Positions 26,123 through 35,678 of a stretch of DNA of 64,000 nucleotides are shown one piece after another; within the stretch, counting starts at the first letter, position 1; each line of letters begins with the position of its first letter. This stretch comes from Paenibacillus_AA sp045062745. GTDB taxonomy: Bacteria; Bacillota; Bacilli; Paenibacillales; NBRC-103111. Below the pieces are notes generated by a model. That model worked only from the letters and a program-made list of their open reading frames with translations, did no database searches and had not been told where the DNA came from. The translations under genes were made by a program, and so were the position numbers. The stretch lies in assembly GCF_045062745.1 (NCBI RefSeq), contig NZ_JBJGED010000009.1, forward strand, positions 124,001 through 188,000. The letters run 5' to 3'.

Positions 26123-28387
26123 TTATTTCACGGCAATGATGTATTGCGCGAAGGAAGTGTGCCCGTTGTTGCCGAGCGACACCGTCGAGCCGGCCGTAAA
26201 AGATTTGCGGTACAAGCTGTACGTCACCCCGTTGCCGGCGATTTCCAGCCCGGTATCGGTCCAAGTCGACAGCCACGACGGCTTGGTCGTAATCGCGTCA
26301 TTGTGGGCCACATACACATCCGCATTGGCCGTCACCTGGAAGGAGACGAGCGTCGTCCCGGTGTAAGTTTTGGAATCCTGAGCCGGACGGATCCATTCGC
26401 TTCCCGCTACACTGGCATCGACCGCCGAGAAGACGGTCGTCCGGTCGCCGTAGGACAAATCGTTCACCTGCAAATTCGTCTGCAAGGACCAGTCGGCGGC
26501 GTTCGCCGTGTCGTTTACGGTCAGTCCGCTGATTTTGGATACCGGCTTCACGATCACCACATATTGCGCGTACGAAGTATGGCCGTTGTTGCCCAGCGAC
26601 ACGGTGGAGCCGGCGGCAAACGTCTTTTTGTACAAGCTGTACGTCACCCCGTTACCCGCTACGTCCGTCCCCGTATCGGTCCAAGTCGACATCCACGAAG
26701 GCTTCGTCGTGATCGCGTCGTTATGGGCCACATACACGTCCGACGCGGTGTTCACCTTGAACGACACGAGAGTCGTGCCCGTGTAGGCTTTGGAGTCTTG
26801 AGCCGGCCTCAGCCAATACTGGCCCGCTACGCCGGGAGCCACGGAGGAGAAGGTCGTCGTCCGGTCGCCGTAGGTCAATTGGCCGGTTTGCAGATTGCTT
26901 TGAACGGACCAATCGGCGATGTTCGCCGTATCGTTCATTTGAATGTCGCTGATCGGTCCGCCCGAAGGAATCGTCGTCCGCCCCTCCACCTCGGCCGCCA
27001 TTTGATCGAGCCATTCCTCGAGATTCGTATAGCCGTCGCCGTCATCGTCCGCGGTGCTGCTCGGCACCGTCAGCGCCCGGGTGTTGTTCGCCACGACCGG
27101 CCAGCCGCCCGCTTCCGTCACCGTGTCGACGATCGTGCCCGTTCCGGTTACCGCCTGGTTAATGATCCGGGTTTCGTACGGCAGGCGATCCGCCGGCCTG
27201 GCTCCGGCATTGGCCGCCACATAGCTCATCACGTCGCCGACCGGCATCGCCGTCAAGCCTGTCGGCCATACGCCCGGCGTCGACGCCTGCAGCTGGGCTT
27301 GGGTCAAGCTCGTGTTGTTTTCGACCAAATCCCACTGGGAGCTGATGGAGAAGGAGTGATTGACAATCGCGTTGTCCGACAGGTATAACTTGCCGCCAGA
27401 CTTAAACGTATTGACGATATCCAGCGGCTTTTTCCCTACCGCCCAGGCCGGCAGAGAAGGCCCGTTTTTGAACACGTTGCCCACGATGACGTTTTGCGTT
27501 GGGATGGTCACGTCAGTGCGGTGCGAATTGAACCGGTTGAACGTATTGCCCCGGTCATAAAAAACGTTGTTAACCTCCACGTACCCGTCCGACTCCGAAT
27601 AAGGCATCCGGCCCTCGGCATGACTGATCAGGCTGCCATATAGCAAGGTGTCGGAATTCACCCGATTGTCGAACAGCGGGCCGAAGCCGTGCGGTCCCTC
27701 GGGATGGATCGAATCGTGAAGCGGCTCGGAGGCGATGATGTTACGGAACGTAATATTGCCGTAGTCGTTGTACGTCTCGACGAGTTCATCCACCGACCAG
27801 GTGAAGGTGCAGTGGTCGATAACGACGTTTTCGACGCGTCCGTTCAGGCCGTTGATGGAGATCGCATCCCGCGATGTCGGCGCGACCCCGGTAGCGGAGT
27901 CGCCCGGAGCGGAGCGGATATGCTGCATCAGCACATCGTGGGTCAAAATCCGGATGACCGCTCCGCGCAGGAAAATACCGGGGGAAGGCGCGGTTTGCCC
28001 GGCAATGGTGACATAGGGGTTCTCGATGTCCAAATAGCCGTCCACGACGATCGTCCCCGACACCTCGAACACGATCGTCCGCGGTCCGCTCTGTTCAAGC
28101 GCATACTTGAGCGTGCCCGGCGTATTCGTATTGGCCAGGCTGTTCACTTTGTACACCGTCCCGCCCCGGCCGGCGGGCGTGTCCATCCCGAAGCCTGAAG
28201 CCCCCGGGATGACCGGCAAGGCGAAGGCGGAAGCGGCGGAGAAGAGCAGAAGCATCAGGGCAAAAATGCCGGCCACTGTCCATTTGGATAGCAGTCGGGT
28301 TGTTAGTGCGGTCCAGGGTGTCAGCTTGGCGGCTACAGGTCGTTTCGTCATGGTTTCCATCGTTCTGTCCATTGTTCTTTCCATCAT
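26123..28387 (-). CDS. Secreted pectate lyase with two C-terminal accessory modules
   Basis: Paralogue of the downstream lyase, 754 residues. The N-terminal membrane segment/signal (about 35-56, ending ASAFA) precedes a beta-helix lyase with TIVFEVSGTI and NVVIDHCTFTWSVDE. A short calcium-like segment DDDGDGYTNLEEWL at about 455 is followed by two tandem modules of about 135 residues (about 480-615 and 616-754). Each has ADWS-QTNLQ, YGDRTT, the YTGTTLVSF strand and SLGNNGHTS. ATG 28387 has GAGGTG close upstream; a second ATG directly follows. It is a likely first enzyme of extracellular pectin attack. Confidence 0.87.
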   Translation of the reverse strand: MMERTMDRTMETMTKRPVAAKLTPWTALTTRLLSKWTVAGIFALMLLLFSAASAFALPVIPGASGFGMDTPAGRGGTVYKVNSLANTNTPGTLKYALEQSGPRTIVFEVSGTIVVDGYLDIENPYVTIAGQTAPSPGIFLRGAVIRILTHDVLMQHIRSAPGDSATGVAPTSRDAISINGLNGRVENVVIDHCTFTWSVDELVETYNDYGNITFRNIIASEPLHDSIHPEGPHGFGPLFDNRVNSDTLLYGSLISHAEGRMPYSESDGYVEVNNVFYDRGNTFNRFNSHRTDVTIPTQNVIVGNVFKNGPSLPAWAVGKKPLDIVNTFKSGGKLYLSDNAIVNHSFSISSQWDLVENNTSLTQAQLQASTPGVWPTGLTAMPVGDVMSYVAANAGARPADRLPYETRIINQAVTGTGTIVDTVTEAGGWPVVANNTRALTVPSSTADDDGDGYTNLEEWLDQMAAEVEGRTTIPSGGPISDIQMNDTANIADWSVQSNLQTGQLTYGDRTTTFSSVAPGVAGQYWLRPAQDSKAYTGTTLVSFKVNTASDVYVAHNDAITTKPSWMSTWTDTGTDVAGNGVTYSLYKKTFAAGSTVSLGNNGHTSYAQYVVIVKPVSKISGLTVNDTANAADWSLQTNLQVNDLSYGDRTTVFSAVDASVAGSEWIRPAQDSKTYTGTTLVSFQVTANADVYVAHNDAITTKPSWLSTWTDTGLEIAGNGVTYSLYRKSFTAGSTVSLGNNGHTSFAQYIIAVK

Positions 28388-28512
28388 TTCACCTCATTGG
28401 AAGAATGGTTTAGATCGGGAAGACTGACCGGTTGTGCATACGCTTTCAACAAGCTGTCATTTTTGCGGGCCGCTTAAACCTTTCACCCCCTTTCCGCGTA
28501 CTTGTCCCCTGC

Positions 28513-29436
28513 CTACATCAACCTCTCCAGGAAAAAAATCGTAAACGTAACGCTCAACATGCTTGCTATTGTGGAGAACAAGACCGCATGGGCGGAGAAA
28601 TCCGCCTCGTTGTCGTACTCGATGGCGATCAGGGCGCTGATCAATGAGGTGGGGGCGGCGCAGGATAAGACAAGCGCCTTGGCGATATCCCCTTCGAAGT
28701 CCATCAGCTTGACAAGTGCGAGCCCGATCAGCGGTCCGGCCAGCAGCCGCAGCACGCCGGAGATGGCCACATCCTTGAGCCGGATGTTCAGATTCAGCGC
28801 AGCGAGCTGAACGCCGAGGGTAATCAGCGCGAGCGCGACCGTACCTTGCGAGATGTACTGGAACGGCAGCAGCAGCGTCTCCGGCAGCTGCAGACCGGTA
28901 ACGCGAATACACACGGCGGCCGCTACCGCGAAGATGCCGGGATAGAGCAGCACGGTGCGGATCGCCGCCCAGCCGGTGCCTTTGCCTGCATTCACACTGT
29001 AGATGCCGTATGTGCCGGGCAGCACATTCTGCACGACCGACACAATGATTTGCACCGCGAGCGTATTCGGATTGCCGGCGAAGACGAGCTGGTTGAGCGG
29101 GATCATGTAGTTGCCGCTGTTGTAGAACAAGACGCTGTTGCGCATCGCGCTGCCCATGCCGCGCCCATACCCGCGCAGCCGGATGACGAGCTCGGCGAGC
29201 AGTCCGGAGAGGATGACGAACAGCAGGGTGAAGGCGATCACCTTCAGCACGATCCCCCAAGCGATCGTGACATCGAGCAGCATGACGAACATGAAGGCCG
29301 GCATGAACAGATTGAACACGAGCTTGGAGAGCGTCTGCGCGTGGAAGGCGTACCGTTTGCCCATCCCGAAGCCGATGGCGATCATGATGCCGACCGGGAT
29401 GACGTTGGCGAACAAAATATGAAAAAAGTAGCTCAT
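28513..29436 (-). CDS. AEC-family (auxin efflux carrier type) transporter
   Basis: Integral membrane protein of 307 residues with about ten helices in two five-helix halves and the conserved cores NLFMPAFMFVMLL (first half) and NSVLFYNSGNYMIPL. Bacterial members carry malate, malonate or other organic acids. In this operon it may move an acidic sugar product or overflow acid; the substrate cannot be read from sequence. It lies between the DUF4185 gene and the pectate lyases. Confidence 0.83.
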   Translation of the reverse strand: MSYFFHILFANVIPVGIMIAIGFGMGKRYAFHAQTLSKLVFNLFMPAFMFVMLLDVTIAWGIVLKVIAFTLLFVILSGLLAELVIRLRGYGRGMGSAMRNSVLFYNSGNYMIPLNQLVFAGNPNTLAVQIIVSVVQNVLPGTYGIYSVNAGKGTGWAAIRTVLLYPGIFAVAAAVCIRVTGLQLPETLLLPFQYISQGTVALALITLGVQLAALNLNIRLKDVAISGVLRLLAGPLIGLALVKLMDFEGDIAKALVLSCAAPTSLISALIAIEYDNEADFSAHAVLFSTIASMLSVTFTIFFLERLM

Positions 29437-29492
29437 CGCTGATGATTCCTTTTGCGTTTGTGTGTTCCCGTTTGCGTGTTCCGAAAAGGCGC

Positions 29493-30515
29493 TTAGAGGA
29501 TAAAGCCTCCTTCTATGGAATTCCAGGCATCGTTATATTCGCGCCCGGAGAAGACGAGCACGAACTCCCAGCCGTCGTTATCCCACCATTTAGGGGAAAA
29601 GCTCAAGTATGAGACGAGCTTGCACGGCCATTCGTCCGGTACGAAGCAATCGGAATAATAAATCGTCCGCCACGGCCCCCAAGGCTCCTCGGCCTCGTAG
29701 ATGCCCCAGCCATAATTGCGGGCGGTATGCTGAGCCGTCAGAATATAGCGCTTCAGGCCGGGATTGAACACCGCATTGACTCGCATCGTGCCGTTGGCAT
29801 CGTAGAAAACCGGGCGGCGGCGTTCGGGGTCGGACGTCCAGACCGGGGCATACGCCTTGTCGAGGCCGGCGAAAAACTCATAGTGCTGCCTCGAGCCCAG
29901 CTTATCCTTCGGCACTCGCAAGAGCGATATTTCTCCCGGCACCTGCAGCTCCCAGACGAGGCTCTTCACCTCGGGGGCATAAATGTACACGTACTCGTCT
30001 CTGGCCCCGTTGTAGTCTTGGCCGAACTGCAGAAAGGTGGGGACGAAAAAGCCTCTCGAGCGGTCGAAGGAGTCGACGTCGAACCGGACCTCAGTCGCTT
30101 CCCAAGCAGCGCCCCGATCGTGCGACCGGTACAGCTGCTGGAATTCGAAGCAATCCTCGGAGGCTTCGCCACTGCGCCACATGTAGAACGTGCCGTCGAT
30201 CGAGATCAACCCCCAGGACTTTCCGGTGAAGGTCGCCGGATTTTCGGCTTCGACGCCGCCCCAGACGTTCGCCGTCTTGTAGTCCTTGCGGCCGCCTTCA
30301 ATACGGGCTACCCCCATGCTGACGCGTCCCTCGGCATTGGTTCCGCCGAAGCCGCCGCCGTCTCCGAAGACGGTATACTGATGGCCGTCGTCCGCCCAAG
30401 TGAGCGGCCAATTATCGCTTCCCGGCGCGAGCCGGATGCGGCTCGACCAGTCGAACGTGATGCCCTTGATGAACTTGCTCCGCGGATAAGGCGGATATAG
30501 CTTGCCGGCCGGCAT
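29493..30515 (-). CDS. DUF4185-domain protein
   Basis: Cytosolic protein of 340 residues, predicted beta-propeller. It opens with NWPLTWADDGHQYTVFGDGGGF (residues about 34-55), a block that recurs in the C-terminal half of the fusion protein at 32545-34587. It ends with WDNDGWEFVLVFSGREYNDA, again matched there. DUF4185 proteins are found with carbohydrate degradation genes but I know no established activity. Its presence twice in one operon suggests both act on the same substrate. Confidence 0.8.
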   Translation of the reverse strand: MPAGKLYPPYPRSKFIKGITFDWSSRIRLAPGSDNWPLTWADDGHQYTVFGDGGGFGGTNAEGRVSMGVARIEGGRKDYKTANVWGGVEAENPATFTGKSWGLISIDGTFYMWRSGEASEDCFEFQQLYRSHDRGAAWEATEVRFDVDSFDRSRGFFVPTFLQFGQDYNGARDEYVYIYAPEVKSLVWELQVPGEISLLRVPKDKLGSRQHYEFFAGLDKAYAPVWTSDPERRRPVFYDANGTMRVNAVFNPGLKRYILTAQHTARNYGWGIYEAEEPWGPWRTIYYSDCFVPDEWPCKLVSYLSFSPKWWDNDGWEFVLVFSGREYNDAWNSIEGGFIL

Positions 30516-30534
30516 GGCGGTTCGCCTCCCTCGT

Positions 30535-31815
30535 CTAGAATCGGACCAGGCTGTCGATCCGGACAGGCTGTCCAGTGCGGATCGAGTGATTGCCGGCGAT
30601 GCCCGTCAAGATGGACATCGCGCCGTCGATATGGGAGGCGGCGCGCCGGAAGCGGTCGGGCGGCGGATCGCCGAACAAATCGCGAGTCAGCACCGGATCG
30701 GCGCCGTCATGGCCGCCGTCTCCCTCCTCGAATGGGACCTCGTACGGAGCCGCATGCAGCGGGAACACCGTGATCGTCTTGCGGGGCGGCGTATCGTCCT
30801 CGGAGCCGTCCGGACGCAGGTACGAGCGCTCGAACGCCTTGACCTCGAGCCGGCCCTTGCTGCCGTTGAAGCTGACCGTGAAGCCCTCCCAAGGCAAATA
30901 AGCGTTTAGCGCATAGGTCAGGATGGCCCGGTTCCGGTAACGCACCATGACACCCATCGTGTCTTCGATGGTGATGCCTTCGCCGAAGACGCTTTGATCG
31001 CGTTGATAGCCGTCCTCCGGCTCCGCGTCCAGGTACAGCTCCTTATAAAACGGATCCTGGTCCAGGTGCAGCGCGAACGGATCGCCTTTGGCCGCTTCGC
31101 TGCCGTAGGCCCGGTCGTAGAACTGGGTAATGCCGCGCTTCTGTGCATTTTCTTTGCCGTAGAAGCGGAGATCGCCCATCGCAAACACCGATTCGGGGTG
31201 GGTATCCAGCCAGAAGTTCACCAGGTCGAAGTGGTGCGTGGACTTGTGGACGAGCAGCCCGCCGCTGTTCGTTTTATCCCGGTGCCACCGGCGGAAGTAA
31301 TCGGCTCCGTGCACGGCGTTCAGCAAATATTCGAAGTGAACGGAATGCACTTCTCCGATCGTGCCGTCCATCAGCACCTCGCGGATTTTCGTATTAAACG
31401 GCGAGTAGCGATAATTGAAGGCCACACGCAGCCGGCGGCCGGTCCGTTTGACCGCGTCGATAATCGCCTGGCACTTCTCTTCGTCGACGGTCATCGGCTT
31501 TTCGCTGATGACGTCGCAGCCGAGCTCCATCGCGCGGATGATATACGTATGGTGCGTATAGTCGACTGTAGTGACGATGATGCAATCCGGCTTCTCCCGG
31601 CGAATCATGTCCTCAAACTGCTCCGCCTTGTAGGCGGGAATCGCCGGATGGTCGAACCTGTCGGTCAGCTGCCGGTTCGCATAGTCCATGCGGATCCGAT
31701 TCGTGTCGCAGAAGGCGACGAGCTCCGTCGTCTCCCGGTAATCCCGGGCGAGCGAGCCGTAGAAGAAGATGGCGCGGTGGCCGGTGCCGATCAGGGCATA
31801 TCTGGTTTTACGCAT
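30535..31815 (-). CDS. Gfo/Idh/MocA-family oxidoreductase
   Basis: NAD(P)-dependent sugar oxidoreductase of 426 residues. The Rossmann opening is YALIGTGHRA (about 5-14, a GxGxxA variant), and the catalytic-type SEKPMTVDEEK lies at about 98-108. A beta-sheet domain with HWRDKTNSGGLLVHKSTHHFD supplies the usual substrate His/Lys/Asp set. ATG 31815 is followed by eight bases shared with the end of the amidotransferase-fold gene. The family oxidises or epimerises sugars or opens glycosides by an NAD-linked route; the exact substrate is unknown. Confidence 0.87.
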   Translation of the reverse strand: MRKTRYALIGTGHRAIFFYGSLARDYRETTELVAFCDTNRIRMDYANRQLTDRFDHPAIPAYKAEQFEDMIRREKPDCIIVTTVDYTHHTYIIRAMELGCDVISEKPMTVDEEKCQAIIDAVKRTGRRLRVAFNYRYSPFNTKIREVLMDGTIGEVHSVHFEYLLNAVHGADYFRRWHRDKTNSGGLLVHKSTHHFDLVNFWLDTHPESVFAMGDLRFYGKENAQKRGITQFYDRAYGSEAAKGDPFALHLDQDPFYKELYLDAEPEDGYQRDQSVFGEGITIEDTMGVMVRYRNRAILTYALNAYLPWEGFTVSFNGSKGRLEVKAFERSYLRPDGSEDDTPPRKTITVFPLHAAPYEVPFEEGDGGHDGADPVLTRDLFGDPPPDRFRRAASHIDGAMSILTGIAGNHSIRTGQPVRIDSLVRF

Positions 31816-32548
31816 GCAATTCCCTGCTTTCCTCGGGGTTCTCTGTCCGTGCTTTGCAAGCCTCCACAAAAGCGCGGAACAGCTGGAGTGCGGCCGGATC
31901 GCCGGCACTCAGGTTCTCGGGGTGCCACTGGACGCCCAAGACGAACCGGTGCGCCGGGCTTTCGATGCCTTCGATGATGCCGTCTCCGGCGACGGCGTTG
32001 ATCCGGTACCCGGGCGCCGCCTGCCGGACCGCCTGGTGGTGGAAGCTGTTCACGGGGATGGCGGCGCTGCCCAGTATCCGCTCCAGCAGCGTGCCGCTCG
32101 CAATGTTGACGCGATGCGACAGGTGGGCGCGCGGCGCGAGCTGCTTGTGCTGCAGCGCGCCTTCGTGCTGCCGCTCGATATCTTGCAGCAGCGTGCCGCC
32201 TTCGATGGCGTTCAGCAGTTGCAAGCCGCGGCATATGGCGAAAATCGGCTTGTCGGCCGCCAGAAACCGGCGCGCCAGCTCCGCTTCCACGAAGTCACGC
32301 TCCGGAGAGAGCGTGCCGAGGCCGGGCAGCGGCTCTTCTCCGTATACGTTCGGATCGACGTCTTCCCCGCCGCTCAGCAGCAAACCGTCGGCCAGTTCGG
32401 CTACCCGGTCGAGCCAGTCGGGAGAAGACAAGGCCGGTACGGCCAGCGGCAGCCCCCCCGCCCGGATCACCGAATCCGTGTAGTCCCGGTGCAGGAATGT
32501 GTGCCCGTTGTCGAACAAGGAAGTGACCGCAATCAGGGGCAAACTCAC
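31808..32548 (-). CDS. Gamma-glutamyl-gamma-aminobutyrate hydrolase-family (PuuD-like) class I amidotransferase fold
   Basis: A 246-residue enzyme starting at GTG 32548, chosen because AAGGAGGCGG lies six bases before it. The nucleophile Cys is in FAICRGLQLLNA (about residue 106), preceded by the GGEDVDP motif, and the catalytic His is in LGVQWHPENL. PuuD cleaves gamma-glutamyl amides in putrescine breakdown, but no other putrescine gene is here, so it may act on an amide-bearing sugar or peptide. Its start overlaps the upstream stop codon (GTGA). Confidence 0.82.
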   Translation of the reverse strand: MSLPLIAVTSLFDNGHTFLHRDYTDSVIRAGGLPLAVPALSSPDWLDRVAELADGLLLSGGEDVDPNVYGEEPLPGLGTLSPERDFVEAELARRFLAADKPIFAICRGLQLLNAIEGGTLLQDIERQHEGALQHKQLAPRAHLSHRVNIASGTLLERILGSAAIPVNSFHHQAVRQAAPGYRINAVAGDGIIEGIESPAHRFVLGVQWHPENLSAGDPAALQLFRAFVEACKARTENPEESRELHA

Positions 32549-34587
32549 GATTCCGCCTCCTTCGCGAGCTCCAGCGTCATTTCGCGGACGCACATCGCAT
32601 CGTAATCGATCGTTTTAAACCTGCGGCCGGAAAAGACGAGGTACAGCTGCTTGCCGTTCTCACGGATCCACTTGGTGGGGAAGCGGTACGCATGCGTTTT
32701 GCCAAGCCCCCAATAATCGGTGAAATAAACGGTGCTCCAAGGGCCGTAAGGCGTCGGCGAATCGAAAATGCCCCAGCCGCCTTCGTGATTGCAGGCGGAG
32801 ACGAGCCAATAGCGCTTCGTAGCTTCGTGGTAAATCGCTTCGAGCCGGTGGCAGTGGTTCGGGAAGGTGAATACCGGTCCGCGCGCCTCTACATCGGGCG
32901 TCCAGATCGGCGCGCCATCCTTCGTCAGCCCTTGGAAATACTCGTACGCAGTTAGCTCGCGAATCCGTCTGCGGTCGACGCGTGCGAGTACGATGTGGTC
33001 ATATTCTTCATAAGCGCTGCTGCCATCTGGAGAATAGACGTACACATAATCGTCCGGCGCCCCTGCATAGTTCGGACCGTAGTTCACGAAGGTCGGGCAG
33101 CCGAAGCTCGTTGTGAATGTGAAGCCCCACTCCCACGTTATGCCCTTGTCCTCCGACCAGGCGAGCTGCGAGTTGCCGGCGTTCCGCGCTAGCATATAGA
33201 GCACGGCGTCCACCATGACCAGCCCGCTCGCCTTAGGCCCGGAGGCGCCGTCGCCCTCGCGTTCGCCGGTTTCGGTGCGCAGGTTGACGCCTTCGAATTC
33301 CTTGGGCTCACCGTGAATGGTGGCGAAGCCGAGGCTGAGCTTCTTTTCGGTATGCGGCAGGAAGCCGTACCCGTCGCCGTAGGAGGTGTACATCTCGCCG
33401 TCTTCCGCCCAAGTGCAAGGCCAGTTGTCACTGTCTTCTCCCCGGATGCGAATCCGCTCGGCCGGCTCGAACCGGACGTTCCGTACGGCATCGCTCGCCG
33501 GGTACGGACTCTGGTGGAGCAGCAGCCCTTGAATCGGATCGCACAGCTCCTCTTTGATCGCGAGCCAAAAGTCGTCGTCCGTAGGCGGTCCGCTCAGCAT
33601 GAAATCGCCCAGCCGGACTATGACCAGGTCGAGGCTCGGGATAACGAGGAGCACCTGGTGACCGGCTCCGGCTCCGAAGAAGGCACAATCCGGGATGCTC
33701 GGGAAGACGGCGCAATGATTGGAGAATCCGCCCACCGATGGAGTCGGCAGGAACGCCTCCGGGAAGCCCGGCTGCGTGATGGAGTGGAACGTGCAGGCGA
33801 GTACCGGCTTCAACACCTGCGGCTTAATCAGCGATTTTCCGTTCCACTGCCCCTTGTGCAGCAGCAGCTGACCGATCCGTCCTACCGCTCGGGCCGTGTA
33901 TTCGCCGCCGCCCCAAGCGGCATAGACGTTCAAGCCGTCGATCGTGAACGGCTTGCCGTAGCCGATGCTCCACTCGGAGTCGTCAATCCCAAGCGGCTTC
34001 ATAATCCGTTCCTGCAGCAGTTCCCGGGTATCGGAGTAGGGCGATCCTTGAAGCGCGGCGGAGATGCAGTAGGACAGCGCGGCTATGCCCGGATTGCTGT
34101 AGATGTAGCGCTTGCCCGGCACTTCCAGCATCGGCGCGAGGTCCAGCGCGCACGTAATCGGATCTAGTGCATCCGGACTCGGGTCTTTCTGCCAAAACAT
34201 CCGCTGCCAGTCCCCGACCGCGTCTCGCATGGAGCTGTCCGCGAGTCCGGACGTATGCGTAGCGAGCTGGCGGAGCGTGATCTGCGACTTCAACGGATCG
34301 TCCTTCCATCGCTCGATGTACTGGCACGCCAAATCGTTGTAAGCCATATAGCCCTCGCTGACCGATACGGCCAGCGCCATGCCGCCGACCAGCGTCTTGG
34401 CGAGCGAAGCCGAGTAATGGCGCCGCTCCGCCCCGAAGTCTTGGGCGTACCACTCCTTGATGATCTTGTCATGCCGGATGACGAGCACGGCTCTCGAGCG
34501 GCACTCCGCCAGCCGGTTCACGTACCGGTCCAGCATGGAGGCGTCGATGCCCAGCTCTTCCGGCTGCTCATACTCCCATGGTTTCAT
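32545..34587 (-). CDS. Fusion of beta-lactamase-type serine hydrolase and DUF4185
   Basis: Unusual 680-residue protein. The N-terminal half (about 1-350) is a class C/PBP-like serine hydrolase with Ser61-x-x-Lys64 (SLAK), Tyr163-Ser-Asn165 and a GAGHQ strand in place of KTG. The C-terminal half (about 375-680) is DUF4185, opening SDNWPCTWAEDGEMYTSYGD and ending with YLVFSGRRFKTIDYD, closely like the separate protein at 29493-30515. There is no signal peptide. Such hydrolases often act as esterases or peptidases, so removal of an ester from an imported oligosaccharide is plausible but unproven. Confidence 0.85.
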   Translation of the reverse strand: MKPWEYEQPEELGIDASMLDRYVNRLAECRSRAVLVIRHDKIIKEWYAQDFGAERRHYSASLAKTLVGGMALAVSVSEGYMAYNDLACQYIERWKDDPLKSQITLRQLATHTSGLADSSMRDAVGDWQRMFWQKDPSPDALDPITCALDLAPMLEVPGKRYIYSNPGIAALSYCISAALQGSPYSDTRELLQERIMKPLGIDDSEWSIGYGKPFTIDGLNVYAAWGGGEYTARAVGRIGQLLLHKGQWNGKSLIKPQVLKPVLACTFHSITQPGFPEAFLPTPSVGGFSNHCAVFPSIPDCAFFGAGAGHQVLLVIPSLDLVIVRLGDFMLSGPPTDDDFWLAIKEELCDPIQGLLLHQSPYPASDAVRNVRFEPAERIRIRGEDSDNWPCTWAEDGEMYTSYGDGYGFLPHTEKKLSLGFATIHGEPKEFEGVNLRTETGEREGDGASGPKASGLVMVDAVLYMLARNAGNSQLAWSEDKGITWEWGFTFTTSFGCPTFVNYGPNYAGAPDDYVYVYSPDGSSAYEEYDHIVLARVDRRRIRELTAYEYFQGLTKDGAPIWTPDVEARGPVFTFPNHCHRLEAIYHEATKRYWLVSACNHEGGWGIFDSPTPYGPWSTVYFTDYWGLGKTHAYRFPTKWIRENGKQLYLVFSGRRFKTIDYDAMCVREMTLELAKEAES

Positions 34588-34611
34588 TGGTCTATGCTCC
34601 TCCCCTTGCCG

Positions 34612-35595
34612 TCACTTGGTGCGCAGCAAGCGGTTCAATGTCGTTTCGATTGCGGACGATTGGGCCTTCACCTGCAGGTCCACCGGATACTGCGGCCGAT
34701 TCGTAACGACCTCGGTGCTAATCCGGTACATCCGCTTGTGAATGTCGCTGAAATTTTTGCGGAAATATTCCTTCTGAACATCGGTGTACGGCGTGCTGAT
34801 CGGCCTGGCCGCGGCATATCCGCGCCGGAGCCAATCCTCCGTAATTTCGTTGCCCCATTCGTCGTCCACCGCTTTGACCTCAGGCGGACAAATATCGGCA
34901 TAGGGCAGGAACACCTGACAGGTGTAGCCGGTATCGACCATCTGATTGCTGACGAACATCATCTGATGCAGATCAAGCCAGTACTTGTAGCGGAACTGCG
35001 CATCCAATCGATGAAACAGCTTGAAATAGGAGGACAGCTGGCTCCGGTTCGGCTCGACGTAACGGTATTCGTCGATCGGTTCATAGACGATGCCGATCGG
35101 ATTCGGGATATGGGCTTCCTCTCGCGCATCCCACAGATCGACGCGCTTCCAAGAGCGGCCAGGCTGCTCCGGGTCTTCGCCGAAGATCAGGCATCGGAAC
35201 TCGGCCGGGGAGTAGCGGGAGCCGTCATAATACAGCTCGGGGGAATTCTCCCGCCCGAACGGGTTGGCAATCGGATTGAACGTGACGATCGTCTCGGCGA
35301 GCACCCGCTCCCGGTCGAACGTGCAGGCGTTCCCCTCGAGATCGTACCCGGTCAGCAGCTGCTCGAGCATGTCCGCCATGCCCGCCGTCGTTCCCGGCTC
35401 ATGAGCGTGGGGCTGCGAGACGTAGAGCGCCTGCTTGCCCTCGCGCGGACGGCTGAAATCGCTCACGCTCAAAGCGTAAACGGGGTGCCCGCTGTACGCC
35501 TGGATCGATTCCACTTGGAACCGGTCGCCTCCGGCCTGCCGCCACTCGCTGATTTTCTGCTCCAGCTGCGCTTGCTTGGCGATAAAAGGGATCAT
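34612..35595 (-). CDS. M14-family zinc carboxypeptidase-like protein
   Basis: A 327-residue protein without a signal peptide. Zinc ligands fit His63/Glu66 in QPHAHEPG and His210 in YWLDLHQ, the M14 pattern HxxE...H. FNPIANPFGRENSPELYYDG resembles the substrate-binding Asn-Arg region. M14 relatives can be peptidases, amidases or deacylases. Within a sugar operon it may remove an amino-acid or acyl substituent, which is inference. It is separated from the sulfatase by the 51-bp repeats, the widest gap in the operon. Confidence 0.8.
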   Translation of the reverse strand: MIPFIAKQAQLEQKISEWRQAGGDRFQVESIQAYSGHPVYALSVSDFSRPREGKQALYVSQPHAHEPGTTAGMADMLEQLLTGYDLEGNACTFDRERVLAETIVTFNPIANPFGRENSPELYYDGSRYSPAEFRCLIFGEDPEQPGRSWKRVDLWDAREEAHIPNPIGIVYEPIDEYRYVEPNRSQLSSYFKLFHRLDAQFRYKYWLDLHQMMFVSNQMVDTGYTCQVFLPYADICPPEVKAVDDEWGNEITEDWLRRGYAAARPISTPYTDVQKEYFRKNFSDIHKRMYRISTEVVTNRPQYPVDLQVKAQSSAIETTLNRLLRTK

Positions 35596-35678
35596 GCTTT
35601 TGCTTCATCTCCTTCTCAGTCCCGATTTGTTGTACGAGAGGGCGTTCTGGGTTAACCCGGACCAGTTCTGCCTACTGC

